Assembly: GCF_024807225.1 (NCBI RefSeq)
Contig: NZ_JANUCO010000001.1
Coordinates: 1,860,001 to 1,924,000 of the forward strand
Direction: 5' to 3'
DNA length: 64,000 nucleotides
Source: Chryseobacterium ginsenosidimutans
GTDB taxonomy: Bacteria; Bacteroidota; Bacteroidia; Flavobacteriales; Weeksellaceae
Shown: positions 1-8,461 of the stretch, in pieces
How the letters are laid out: each line of letters begins with the position of its first letter
Numbering within the stretch: position 1 is the first letter of the stretch
Made by a program: the position numbers and the translations under genes
Notes under the pieces: model-generated
What the model was told of the DNA's origin: nothing
The model's input: only the letters and a program-made list of their open reading frames with translations
The model's database searches: none

Positions 1-1
1 C

Positions 2-2543
2 ATTGTGTTTGGACAAGATAATGAGAAGTTAATTAAAGATTATATTTCTCAAAATAAGATTAGAGAATATAAAAAGTCTGATCTTACCAACTTTATTATT
101 GGTAATACCGATGAATCTAAATCATTGAATGGGAATGTTGTAAAATTCCAACAGACTTATAACGGACTTCCGGTATACAACGCAGAAGGAACTGTGCTTG
201 TAAGGGATAATAAAATTATTTATTATTCGGATAGTTTTTTAAAAGATTATAGTTCTGCAGTTTCGAATACTGCAACGGTAAGTAAAACGGCGGCACTTCA
301 AAAAATTTCGCAGAATCTGCAAAAACAACAAGTTGAATCTTATCCTATACTTGGTTTCTCTGATGTAGAGCCTCAGAATGGGAAGGCTGCTAAACAGAGA
401 TTGGTTTATGTTGAGGATGCAGGAACTTTGAAATTAGCTTATCAGTTCTCACTTCCTGAGCCAAATTCTCCAAGTTATTGGGATATTTTGGTTGATGCTA
501 CAAATGGAAATATAATCAGCAAGCTAGATCTGAATTTATCATGTAATTTCCATAATGATGCTTTTTCTCATGATCATACGCATTTTCAAAATAATTTCGT
601 AGGACCTTTAAATAGTGTTGCTAATCAGAGCGCAAATTTCTTAGCTCCGGATAATGCTTCATATAATATTTTTCCTTTACCATTGGAAGCACCTACTTTT
701 GGATCAAGAGCAACTGTAAACAATCCTTGGATTCTTACTGCTTCACCGGAAGGATGGCATTATGACGGAACAACTCGTTATACAATTACAAGAGGAAATA
801 ACGTACATGCTTATGAAGATACTGCAGGATCTAATCTTGTAGGTTTTTCTCCAGATGGGGGGGCTTCAAGAAATTTTAATTTTCCATTTAGTATTAATGC
901 AGATCCATTTACTAACCAAAATGCTGCTATTACAAATTTATTTTACATAAACAATAAAGTTCATGATATTTTCTATGTGTTTGGTTTTACACCGGCAGCA
1001 AGAAATTTCCAAGCAACAAATTTTGGACTAGGAGGTGCTGGAAATGATTATGTTCTTGCAGAAGCTCAAGATGGTGGAGGTACCAATAATGCAAATTTTG
1101 CTAGCCCTTCAGATGGTAGTAAACCAAGAATGCAAATGTACCTTTGGTCAACTGTAAACAGACAATTTTTTTATAATGCGCCAACAGCAGCTGTTCCTCG
1201 CCAACCGGCAAATGGAACCGCACTATTTGGTAATCCGTTAGATGCTACAGGAGTTACAGGAAATGTTCAGCTTTCTTCAGTTTTAGATGGATGTACAGCT
1301 TTACCTGGAGGTTCACTTACGGGGAAAATAGGTTTGGTAGAAAGAGGAACTTGTGCTTTTACTGTAAAGACTAAAAATTTACAGGATGCAGGAGCAACCG
1401 CTGCTATTATTTATAACAATACAGCCAATGGAAATACAATCGGAAACATGTCTGGTACGGATGCTACTATTACAATTCCGTCGGTATTAATTGGTAATAC
1501 AGAAGGAGAATATATTAAAAGTCAACTTTCAGCAAATACAACTGTAAATGTTACTTTAAAAGATGATCCTGCTACAAGTATTACTCCTGATGGAAGTTTT
1601 GATAATGGTATTGTTATCCATGAATATGGCCATGGAATTTCAAATAGACTGACAGGTACAGGATCTGGCTGTTTAAGTTCTACAGCAGATAAAGAGCAAA
1701 TGGGAGAAGGTTGGTCTGATTTTTTTGCTATTATGCTAACAAATAAAGCGGGAGATAATGCGTCTGTTGCTAGAGGAACAGGTACTTATGCTCTTGGTCA
1801 ACCAATCACAGGAAGCGGAATTAGACCTGCCAAATATTCACCGGATTTTACAATTAACGACTATACCTATACAGATACAAATGGCATGGAATATAATAAT
1901 GGAACGGCAATTGTTCCAGACGTGCATTCTATTGGTTTTGTATGGGCAACCATGTTATGGGATCTTCATTGGCAGTATGTTGCTAAATACGGATATGCTT
2001 CTGATGTAACTTCAAATACAACAAACGGTAGCTCACGAGTTTTACAATTGGTAACAGACGCTTTGAAACTTCAGGTTTGTAATCCAACGTTTGTAGATGG
2101 TAGAAATGCAATTTTGCAAGCAGAAACTGGCAACGACAGGAGGTGCTGACAGATGTATGATCTGGAGAACGTTTGCAAAAAGAGGGTTGGGAGTAAATGC
2201 TTCTGCTGGATCTAAAACAAATATCAATGATCAGGTTCAGGATCTTACAGTACCTGCAGATTGTGTACTGGCAACGGATGAGGTAAAAGCTGTTAAAAAT
2301 AACATTTCAATTTATCCAAACCCTGCTAAGAATGAATTCTTCATTAATTTCCCAAGCAATACTTTAGGAAAAGTAAGTGTTGAGATTTATGATATGTCTG
2401 GAAAATTAGTATCTTCAGAAGATAAAATTTCTCCTGATGCTAAGAAATCAATTTCTACAGATAGATTAATCAACGGAACGTATATGGTGAAAGTAAAAGG
2501 TATCGGTATCGATGCTGCATCAAAGGTTATTGTTAAAAAATAA
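2..2543 (+). pseudogene. M36 (fungalysin-type) secreted metallopeptidase with T9SS tail, 5' partial and frameshifted
   Basis: The start codon lies before the window; the frame is open from base 2, so the GTG at 5 is not a start. Order: propeptide (FTP-like), M36 catalytic domain with zinc motif HEYGH (bases ~1619-1633) and downstream glutamate in MGEGWSDFF, an inserted PA domain (GKIGLVERGTCAF), then a T9SS type A sorting domain (ISIYPNPAKNEF ... VIVKK). The frame breaks at 2124-2126: GCAGAAACTGG should read GCAGAACTGG to continue as in the paralogue just downstream, and the remaining 131 residues are then identical to it. All differences in that tail are synonymous, so the 3' part has been under protein-level selection and the break is recent or an artefact. 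Probable role: extracellular protein degradation. Family sure; pseudogene status doubtful. Confidence 0.9.
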
Positions 2544-2568
2544 CAAATAATTAATTTAAAATATAATG

Positions 2569-2606
2569 ATAATGACTGTTCTTAATAGAATGGTCATTAT
2601 TGTTTT
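2569..2606 (+). terminator. Rho-independent terminator after first M36 gene
   Basis: A 14-bp inverted repeat (ATAATGACTGTTCT / AGAATGGTCATTAT, two G-T wobbles) with a TAAT loop is followed by TGTTTT. It lies 26 bases after the stop codon and separates the tandem protease genes, which therefore probably have separate transcripts. Confidence 0.65.
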
Positions 2607-2672
2607 AAAATATATTTTAAAAAAAGTTTTTGATTGAATAATATTTGTAAATTAGCACCTTTATTAATCAAT

Positions 2673-5294
2673 ATGAAAAAGAGAACTCTACCCCTTATGT
2701 TTGCTGCTTTAGCAGTTTTCTCATCTTCAAGTTTATTTTCTCAAAATAACGAGAAGTTAATTAAAGATTATATATCTCAAAATAAAATTAGAGAATATAA
2801 AAAAGCTGATCTTACTAATTTTAGTATTGATGTGAGTGACCATTCTGAAAGTATGAATGGAGATGTTGTGAAAATACAACAATTGTATAAAGGTATTCCT
2901 GTTTATGGATCTTTAGGTTCAGTTTTGATAAAAAACAATCAGGTAGTATTCTATAATGATACTTTTGAAAAGGATTATCAGAATGTTGATGCAAATGTTC
3001 CTTCAATTACAAAAGAAGCTGCTTTTGGATTTGCTTCGAAAGGAACAAATATTGAAGATCCTAGTAAAATTACAATCTTGAATTTTCATGATGCAGACAC
3101 AAAAAATATGCTATTTGCCAAACAGCAATTGGTATATGTGAAAAAAGATCAAAATCTTGTTTTGTGTTATGAATTTACTTTTCCTGAAAAGAAAACACCA
3201 AATTATTGGAATATTTTAGTGAATGCAACTACTGGAGAAATTGTTGAGAAAAATAACCTTAACCTTAGTTGTAATTTTGTTGAGCATCCATTTGGACATT
3301 CTGATGAAAATAGTTTAGCGATATTCCCATTAGGAAAAGAAAATTATCAACAAGAAAACGTTAAAACAAGTTTATTACTTTCTCCGGATAATGCATCATA
3401 TAATGTATTTCCTTTTCCGATAGAAGCTCCAACATTTGGATCAAGAGCTGTAATTACAAACCCTTGGAATCTTACCGCTTCACCTGAAGGATGGCATTCT
3501 GATGGGACGAATCATTACACAAATGCTCAAGGTAATAATGTTTTTGCTTATCAGGACTTAGATGATTTCGATTCTTTTTCAGGAGTAACTGCAGAAGGAG
3601 GTGCTTCAAGAAATTTCAATTTTCCATATACTGCAGGAGCACTTGCTTTAACTAATCAAGATGCATCAATTACAAACTTATTTTATGCAAATAATATGGT
3701 GCATGATATTTTTTACAAGTTTGGTTTCACTCCTGTAGCAAGAAACTTTCAGAAAAATAATTTTAATTTAGGAGGTGCAGGAAATGATTTTGTAAATGCT
3801 GAAGCACAAGATGGTGGAGGTACTGCTGTAACTGCTACTGTGCAAAACTATAACAATGCAAATTTTGCAACACCGCAAGATGGTGGTAGTGGGAGAATGC
3901 AAATGTATTTATGGGTAAATGATGCTCAAAAATTATTTTATAATGCACCAGCTTCAGCTACAACTAGAACTCCGGTTACTTTTACTGCTCAATTTGGTCA
4001 ACAGATAACAGGTGTACCGGTTACAGGACAGGTAAAATTATCACCAGTTCTAGACGCTTGTACAGCTCTTCCTGCAGGATCTTTAACAGGTTTTATCGGT
4101 TTAGCAGAAAGAGGAACTTGTGATTTTGTTACAAAAGTTGAAAACATGCAAAATGCTGGAGCGACTGGAGCAATTATATATAATGCTGTTAGTTCTGCTG
4201 CTCCAGGAAATATGGGAGGAACTAATTTGAACATTTATATCATGTCTGAGCTGATAGATAATGCTGAAGGGGAATATATTAAGACTCAATTAGCAAATAA
4301 TGTTCCTGTAAATGTTTCAATGAGCTATAGCACAAAACAAGACGGTAGTTTTGATAATGGAGTTATGATTCATGAATATGGTCATGGGATTTCTAATAGA
4401 TTAACAGGAAATGGATATACTTGTTTACAATATACTCAAAGTAAAGAGCAAATGGGAGAAGGATGGTCCGATTTCTTTGCGTTAATGCTTACCAATAAAG
4501 CGGGTGATAATGCCTCTGTAGCTAGAGGTATGGGTACTTATGTATCAGGAGAAGGTATTTCTGGGGATGGTATCAGACCTGCAAAATATTCACCAGATTT
4601 TACAATTAATGACTTTACTTATGGTGATACAAACGGAATGGAATTCTTAAACGGTTCTACTATGGTTCCTGATGTTCACTCAATCGGTTTTGTGTGGGCA
4701 ACCATGTTATGGGATCTTCATTGGCAGTATGTTGCTAAATATGGTTATGCTTCTGATGTAACTTCAAATACAACAAACGGTAGCTCAAGAGTATTACAAT
4801 TGGTAACAGACGCATTAAAACTTCAGGCTTGTAGTCCAACGTTTGTAGATGGTAGAAATGCAATTTTACAAGCAGAATTAGCAACTACAGGAGGTGCTGA
4901 CAGATGTATGATCTGGAGAACTTTTGCAAAAAGAGGGTTGGGAGTAAATGCTTCTGCTGGATCTAAAACGAATATCAATGATCAGGTTCAGGATCTTACA
5001 GTACCTGCAGATTGTGTACTGGCAACGGATGAAGTAAAAGCTGTTAAAAATAACATTTCAATTTATCCAAACCCTGCTAAGAACGAATTCTTCATTAATT
5101 TCCCAAGCAATACGTTAGGAAAAGTAAGTGTTGAGATTTACGATATGTCTGGAAAATTAGTATCTTCAGAAGATAAAATTTCTCCTGATGCTAAGAAATC
5201 AATTTCTACAGATAGATTAATCAACGGAACTTATATGGTGAAAGTAAAAGGTATCGGTATCGATGCCGCATCTAAAGTTATCGTTAAAAAATAA
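2673..5294 (+). CDS. M36 (fungalysin-type) secreted metallopeptidase with T9SS sorting domain
   Basis: 873-residue secreted zinc protease, intact paralogue of the gene upstream. The start is the ATG at 2673, because it opens a clean signal peptide (MKKRTLPLMFAALAVFSSSS ... FSQ); an earlier in-frame ATG at 2634 adds 13 residues with no signal character. Order: signal peptide, FTP-like propeptide, M36 catalytic domain with HEYGHGISNRL and the glutamate of MGEGWSDFF, an inserted PA domain (GFIGLAERGTCDF), and a T9SS type A C-terminal domain (ISIYPNPAKNEF). T9SS export places it outside the cell or on its surface, where M36 enzymes digest protein. The last ~600 bp are almost identical to the upstream copy while the N-terminal two thirds have diverged, which suggests gene conversion. 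Confidence 0.93.
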   Translation: MKKRTLPLMFAALAVFSSSSLFSQNNEKLIKDYISQNKIREYKKADLTNFSIDVSDHSESMNGDVVKIQQLYKGIPVYGSLGSVLIKNNQVVFYNDTFEKDYQNVDANVPSITKEAAFGFASKGTNIEDPSKITILNFHDADTKNMLFAKQQLVYVKKDQNLVLCYEFTFPEKKTPNYWNILVNATTGEIVEKNNLNLSCNFVEHPFGHSDENSLAIFPLGKENYQQENVKTSLLLSPDNASYNVFPFPIEAPTFGSRAVITNPWNLTASPEGWHSDGTNHYTNAQGNNVFAYQDLDDFDSFSGVTAEGGASRNFNFPYTAGALALTNQDASITNLFYANNMVHDIFYKFGFTPVARNFQKNNFNLGGAGNDFVNAEAQDGGGTAVTATVQNYNNANFATPQDGGSGRMQMYLWVNDAQKLFYNAPASATTRTPVTFTAQFGQQITGVPVTGQVKLSPVLDACTALPAGSLTGFIGLAERGTCDFVTKVENMQNAGATGAIIYNAVSSAAPGNMGGTNLNIYIMSELIDNAEGEYIKTQLANNVPVNVSMSYSTKQDGSFDNGVMIHEYGHGISNRLTGNGYTCLQYTQSKEQMGEGWSDFFALMLTNKAGDNASVARGMGTYVSGEGISGDGIRPAKYSPDFTINDFTYGDTNGMEFLNGSTMVPDVHSIGFVWATMLWDLHWQYVAKYGYASDVTSNTTNGSSRVLQLVTDALKLQACSPTFVDGRNAILQAELATTGGADRCMIWRTFAKRGLGVNASAGSKTNINDQVQDLTVPADCVLATDEVKAVKNNISIYPNPAKNEFFINFPSNTLGKVSVEIYDMSGKLVSSEDKISPDAKKSISTDRLINGTYMVKVKGIGIDAASKVIVKK

Positions 5295-5320
5295 TTTAAA
5301 TAATTACTTATATTTTATAA

Positions 5321-5350
5321 ATCGGCGTAAGCAAAGCTTGCGCCGATTTT
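5321..5350 (+). terminator. Rho-independent terminator after second M36 gene
   Basis: A 12-bp stem (ATCGGCGTAAGC / GCTTGCGCCGAT, one wobble) with an AAA loop is followed by TTTT. It ends the M36 transcript before the transporter gene. Confidence 0.85.
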
Positions 5351-5397
5351 ATTTATCTATCATTTTAGGCTTCCCGATTATTTTAATTAATAAGTTG

Positions 5398-5405
5398 TAA
5401 CTTTG
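5398..5405 (+). promoter_or_regulatory. Bacteroidota -7 element of the EamA transporter gene
   Basis: TAACTTTG is an exact match to TAnnTTTG, 22 bases before the ATG. No convincing -33 TTTG is seen at the usual spacing. Confidence 0.5.
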
Positions 5406-5427
5406 CGGGCTGTTCAAAAAATGAATT

Positions 5428-6408
5428 ATGGAGAAGAAAAATATACTAAAAGGAGTTTTATTTGTAGGAATCGGGGCAAGTATATATGGTATGTTGGCGA
5501 CTTTTGTTAAACTCGCTTATCAGGAAGGTTATACAACTTCAGAAGTGACGACCTCTCAATTTATTTTGGGGTTGCTAGGTCTTTTAATTTTGAATTTTAT
5601 TCAGACGATTACTTCAAAAAAGACGTTGCCTTCACCCACTGCAAAAGAAGTCAGAAATCTAATGATAGCGGGAACTTCGCTTGGCTGTACGAGTCTTTTT
5701 TATTATATTTCGGTTCAGTATATTAATGTTTCGATTGCCATTGTATTATTGATGCAGTCGGTTTGGTTTAGTGTTGTGGTAGAAAGTTTTTTGACAAAAA
5801 AATTACCCAATGCAAGAAAAATAATCTCTGTAGTTATCGTTTTAATCGGAACAGTTTTAGCAACAAATTTAATCAATACAGAAATTCAGCTAGACTTTAA
5901 AGGGATTTTCTGGGGACTATTGGCTGCGGCTTCCTATACTTTAACAATGTTTACATCCAACACTTTAGCGACACATTTACCCGTTTTCAGGAAAAGTATT
6001 ATCATGCTTTGTGGCGGTTCAATTGTTATTTTTGTATTCTTATTTTTTGCTCAGATTGGTCCGCTTCACTTTGGTGGTTTAAAGTCAATTTATCTAAATT
6101 TTACTGATAATACAGAACATATTCACTCTTTCCGATATTCAATTTTGTGGAAATATGGTTTTGTTTTGGCGTTGTTTGGAACAGTGATTCCGCCGATTTT
6201 ATTTAATATTGGTTTTCCGAATGCAGGTTTAGGATTAGGAAGTATCGTTTCGTCTTTGGAACTTCCGGTTTCCGTGACGATGGCTTTCGTTTTATTGGGC
6301 GAAGAAGTGATTGCCGTTCAATGGTTGGGAATTGTTTTAATTCTTTTCGCTATTGTTTTAATGAATTTACCATCGCAGAAAAACTACAAATCAGTAGAAA
6401 TATCTTAA
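5428..6408 (+). CDS. DMT superfamily transporter (EamA family)
   Basis: 326-residue integral membrane protein with about ten hydrophobic segments in two similar halves, the architecture of EamA (DUF6) drug/metabolite transporters in the inner membrane. The N-terminus (GVLFVGIGASIYGMLATFVK) and the C-terminal segment with PVSVTMAFVLLGEE are typical of the two EamA repeats. The substrate cannot be told from sequence; relatives export amino acids, nucleotides or metabolites. It stands alone between two terminators with its own -7 element, so it is probably monocistronic. Confidence 0.85.
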   Translation: MEKKNILKGVLFVGIGASIYGMLATFVKLAYQEGYTTSEVTTSQFILGLLGLLILNFIQTITSKKTLPSPTAKEVRNLMIAGTSLGCTSLFYYISVQYINVSIAIVLLMQSVWFSVVVESFLTKKLPNARKIISVVIVLIGTVLATNLINTEIQLDFKGIFWGLLAAASYTLTMFTSNTLATHLPVFRKSIIMLCGGSIVIFVFLFFAQIGPLHFGGLKSIYLNFTDNTEHIHSFRYSILWKYGFVLALFGTVIPPILFNIGFPNAGLGLGSIVSSLELPVSVTMAFVLLGEEVIAVQWLGIVLILFAIVLMNLPSQKNYKSVEIS

Positions 6409-6430
6409 AAAAATTATAATTAATACATAG

Positions 6431-6459
6431 AAACCGTTTCTTTTGAAGCGGTTTTTTTA
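6431..6459 (+). terminator. Rho-independent terminator after EamA gene
   Basis: The stem AAACCGTTTC / GAAGCGGTTT (10 bp, one G-T pair) with a TTTT loop runs into a T tract. Confidence 0.85.
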
Positions 6460-6482
6460 TTTTTAATACTAAATAAAATTTT

Positions 6483-7479
6483 ATGAAGAATTTTAAAAAT
6501 GCTGTTACAGTTTTAATGTTTTCAATTGCGTCAAATTTTACGTTTGGTCAGGTGAAACCTTTGGATGCAGAACTTACCAATTATCAATATCCTTACGAGG
6601 TTCATTTTCTCAATTTTAAATCTCAAAATAACGATTTGAAAATGGCGTATATGGACGTAAAACCAAAAGCCTCAAACGGAAAAGTAATCATGCTTCTTCA
6701 TGGTAAAAATTTTAATGGAGCATATTGGGAAAAAACGGCAAAAGATCTTTCAGATAAAGGATTCAGAGTGATTATTCCGGATCAGATTGGGTTTGGGAAA
6801 TCTTCAAAGCCTCAAAGTTATCAGTTTTCATTTTCACAATTGGCGGAAAATACGAAAGCCATTTTGGATGAATTAAAAATAGATAAAACTATAGTTTTAG
6901 GTCATTCAATGGGAGGAATGGTTGCGACGAGATTTACATTATTATATCCTGAAAAAGTCGAAAAATTAATTCTGGAAAACCCGATTGGACTGGAAGATTA
7001 TAAAACTTTTGCTTCTTATCAAACAATCGATCAGGCGTATCAATCGGAATTAAAAAATACCGCAGAATCTTATAAAAATTATCAACTTAAATTTTATTAT
7101 GATAACAAATGGAAAGCAGAATATCAACCTTGGTTAGATTTAATTGCAGGCTGGACTTTGCATCCTGATTATCCGAAAGTAGCTTGGGATGCAGCTTTAA
7201 CATCGGATATGATCTACAATCAACCGGTTTGTTATGAGTTTAAAAATATTAAAACGCCGACATTGTTAATTATCGGAACGAGAGACAGAAACTGCGATAG
7301 GAAAGGACAGAGCTCCAAAAGAACTTCAGTCAAAAATGGGGCAATATCAGGAATTAGGAAAAAAAACGCAACAGCAGATTTCAGGTTCAAAGTTAGTTGA
7401 AATTGAAAATGTAGGACATCTTCCGCATATTGAAGTGTATGATAAATTTTGGAATGCCTTGTATGATTTTATAAAGTAG
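6483..7479 (+). pseudogene. Secreted alpha/beta hydrolase, frameshifted
   Basis: Corrected length is 331 residues. It has a signal peptide (to about FTFGQ), an alpha/beta hydrolase fold with oxyanion region LLHGKNFNG, nucleophile elbow GHSMGG, acid residue in GTRDR and catalytic histidine in NVGHLPHIE. The frame breaks at 7289-7291: GACAGAAACTGCG should be GACAGAACTGCG. Removing one A continues the protein as RTAIGKDRAPKELQSK through to FWNALYDFIK and the TAG at 7477-7479. The uncorrected frame ends at 7400 and would lose the catalytic histidine. Substrate unknown; resembles periplasmic esterase/epoxide-hydrolase-like proteins. The lesion matches those in eight other genes here, so it is probably not a true pseudogene. 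Confidence 0.88.
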
Positions 7480-7518
7480 GAAGGTGGAAGCTGGATGCTG
7501 GAAGTTTATAGAATTGAG
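7479..7518. repeat. Dispersed GGAAGNT heptad repeat
   Basis: Four degenerate seven-base units (GGAAGGT GGAAGCT GGATGCT GGAAGTT) end in TTATAGAATT. The same unit and the same ending recur near 48394. Further copies lie near 44811, 46158 and 51147. It is noncoding, in the 336-base gap between the hydrolase and rplS. Confidence 0.6.
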
Positions 7519-7633
7519 AATATATATTGTTGTACACAATATTTATCAGAGATCGGATTGGGAAAATCCTTGTTTAGATTTCTTTGGAATGGCGAACTTT
7601 GTGGTTATTTCAAAATGTTGAAACACCGACAAA

Positions 7634-7708
7634 AATCCTAGCCCTGATTGCAGTGAAAATCCTTTTTTGAAAAAAAAGATTGCAACGGAAAGCAGGAAAT
7701 AGCTCCTG
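7634..7708. repeat. Structured intergenic element (AGCCCTGATTG ... GGAAATAGCTCC)
   Basis: The segment can fold at its centre (AATCCTTTTTT facing AAAAAAGATT), flanked by CCCTGATTGCAG and GCAACGGAAAGCAGG. From memory, very similar text recurs between genes in many Flavobacteriia genomes; I could not check this. It contains no plausible gene. The rest of the 7480-7815 gap holds the heptad repeat and the rplS terminator. Confidence 0.4.
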
Positions 7709-7763
7709 AAAAAATTATTAATGATGAATTGTTAATGATAATAAGAGTAAAAACCCCGAAATA

Positions 7764-7795
7764 AAAAGAGACCGCTAAAATTAGCAGTCTCTTTT
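7764..7795 (-). terminator. Terminator of rplS
   Basis: The hairpin AAAAGAGACCGCTAA / TTAGCAGTCTCTTTT (one mismatch) lies 21 bases beyond the rplS stop. On the minus strand it ends in a T tract, and the stem could work in both directions. Confidence 0.75.
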
Positions 7796-7815
7796 CGTAT
7801 GTATTGTTGTCTGAA

Positions 7816-8172
7816 TTATTTCTTCTTGTAAGAAGCATCTTTAATTCTAGCTTTCTTACCTCTAAGATCTCTGAAGTAATAGATTCTAGATCTTCTAACT
7901 TTACCTTTTCTGTCAAGCTCAATTTTTTGAAGAGCAGGCATGTTGATAGGGAAAACTCTTTCTACACCTACATCACCAGACATTTTTCTGATAGTGAAAG
8001 TTTTTGTAGAACCAGTACCTCTTAATTGGATAACTGTTCCTTTGAAGAACTGAGTTCTTGTTTTTTGACCTTCCTTAATTTCGTAATAAACAGTGATTGT
8101 ATCACCCGCTTTGAATTCAGGGAATTCTTTTTTTGTAATGTACTTGTCTTGTACGTACTTTAATAAATCCAT
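7816..8172 (-). CDS. rplS: 50S ribosomal protein L19 (bL19)
   Basis: 118 residues, the normal bL19 length. Recognisable blocks are FKAGDTITVYYEIKEG, RTQFFKGTVIQLRG, TFTIRKMSGDVGVERVFPI and a basic C-terminus with GKVRRSRIYYFRDLRGKKAR. It is a structural protein of the large ribosomal subunit at the 30S-50S interface. The gene stands alone, with its own promoter, a leader of about 65 bases and a terminator. In many bacteria rplS follows rpsP-rimM-trmD; here no such partner is present. Confidence 0.97.
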   Translation of the reverse strand: MDLLKYVQDKYITKKEFPEFKAGDTITVYYEIKEGQKTRTQFFKGTVIQLRGTGSTKTFTIRKMSGDVGVERVFPINMPALQKIELDRKGKVRRSRIYYFRDLRGKKARIKDASYKKK

Positions 8173-8238
8173 TTTTAATAAAATAAAATGTTAAGGCTAA
8201 GCAACTTACACGCACTTCGTCAGAGGTTGAATAACAGG
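8173..8238 (-). ncRNA. Putative rplS 5' leader RNA (L19-Flavobacteria type)
   Basis: Between the -7 element and the rplS start codon is an untranslated leader of about 65 nt containing CCTCTGACGAAGTGCG and TAAGTTGCTTAGCC on the minus strand. Ribosomal-protein leader motifs, including one upstream of L19 genes in Flavobacteria, have been described as candidate autoregulatory RNAs. I infer that this is one from its position and length, not from a model match. Confidence 0.4.
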
Positions 8239-8241
8239 TTG

Positions 8242-8274
8242 CAAATATAAGAAATAGTTTTTAAATATTCCAAA
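8242..8274 (-). promoter_or_regulatory. rplS promoter (TTTG-N21-TATATTTG)
   Basis: On the minus strand a -33 TTTG (8271-8274) is followed after 21 bases by TATATTTG (8242-8249), an exact Bacteroidota -33/-7 pair. Confidence 0.65.
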
Positions 8275-8372
8275 TAATTAATCATTAAAAAGTATAAATA
8301 TTTCGATGAAATTTTGCTTAAAAATTAACAGTTCCTTTAAGTTCCCATCAGACTGAGTTTATATAGGAACTC

Positions 8373-8380
8373 TACTTTTG
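8373..8380 (+). promoter_or_regulatory. -7 element of the metallophosphoesterase gene
   Basis: TACTTTTG matches TAnnTTTG exactly, 81 bases before the start codon. The predicted leader contains a small AAAAGC / GCTTTT hairpin. Confidence 0.45.
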
Positions 8381-8461
8381 CACGATGGTAAAAGCTTGAA
8401 TCAATGCTTTTTAAATGATTGACACACAATTTAAAACATACACACACTTAAACGAACTACA

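Noticed and set aside
5..7. GTG start of the first M36 gene
   Set aside because: The frame is open through base 2 and the protein begins in the middle of a signal peptide; the true start lies before the window.
2097..2543. Separate 148-residue gene starting at 2097
   Set aside because: It is the in-phase continuation of the M36 gene after the one-base break, as the paralogue at 2673-5294 shows.
7638..7922. Minus-strand 94-residue ORF
   Set aside because: It overlaps rplS in another frame and the structured repeat; no family resemblance, so it is a shadow.
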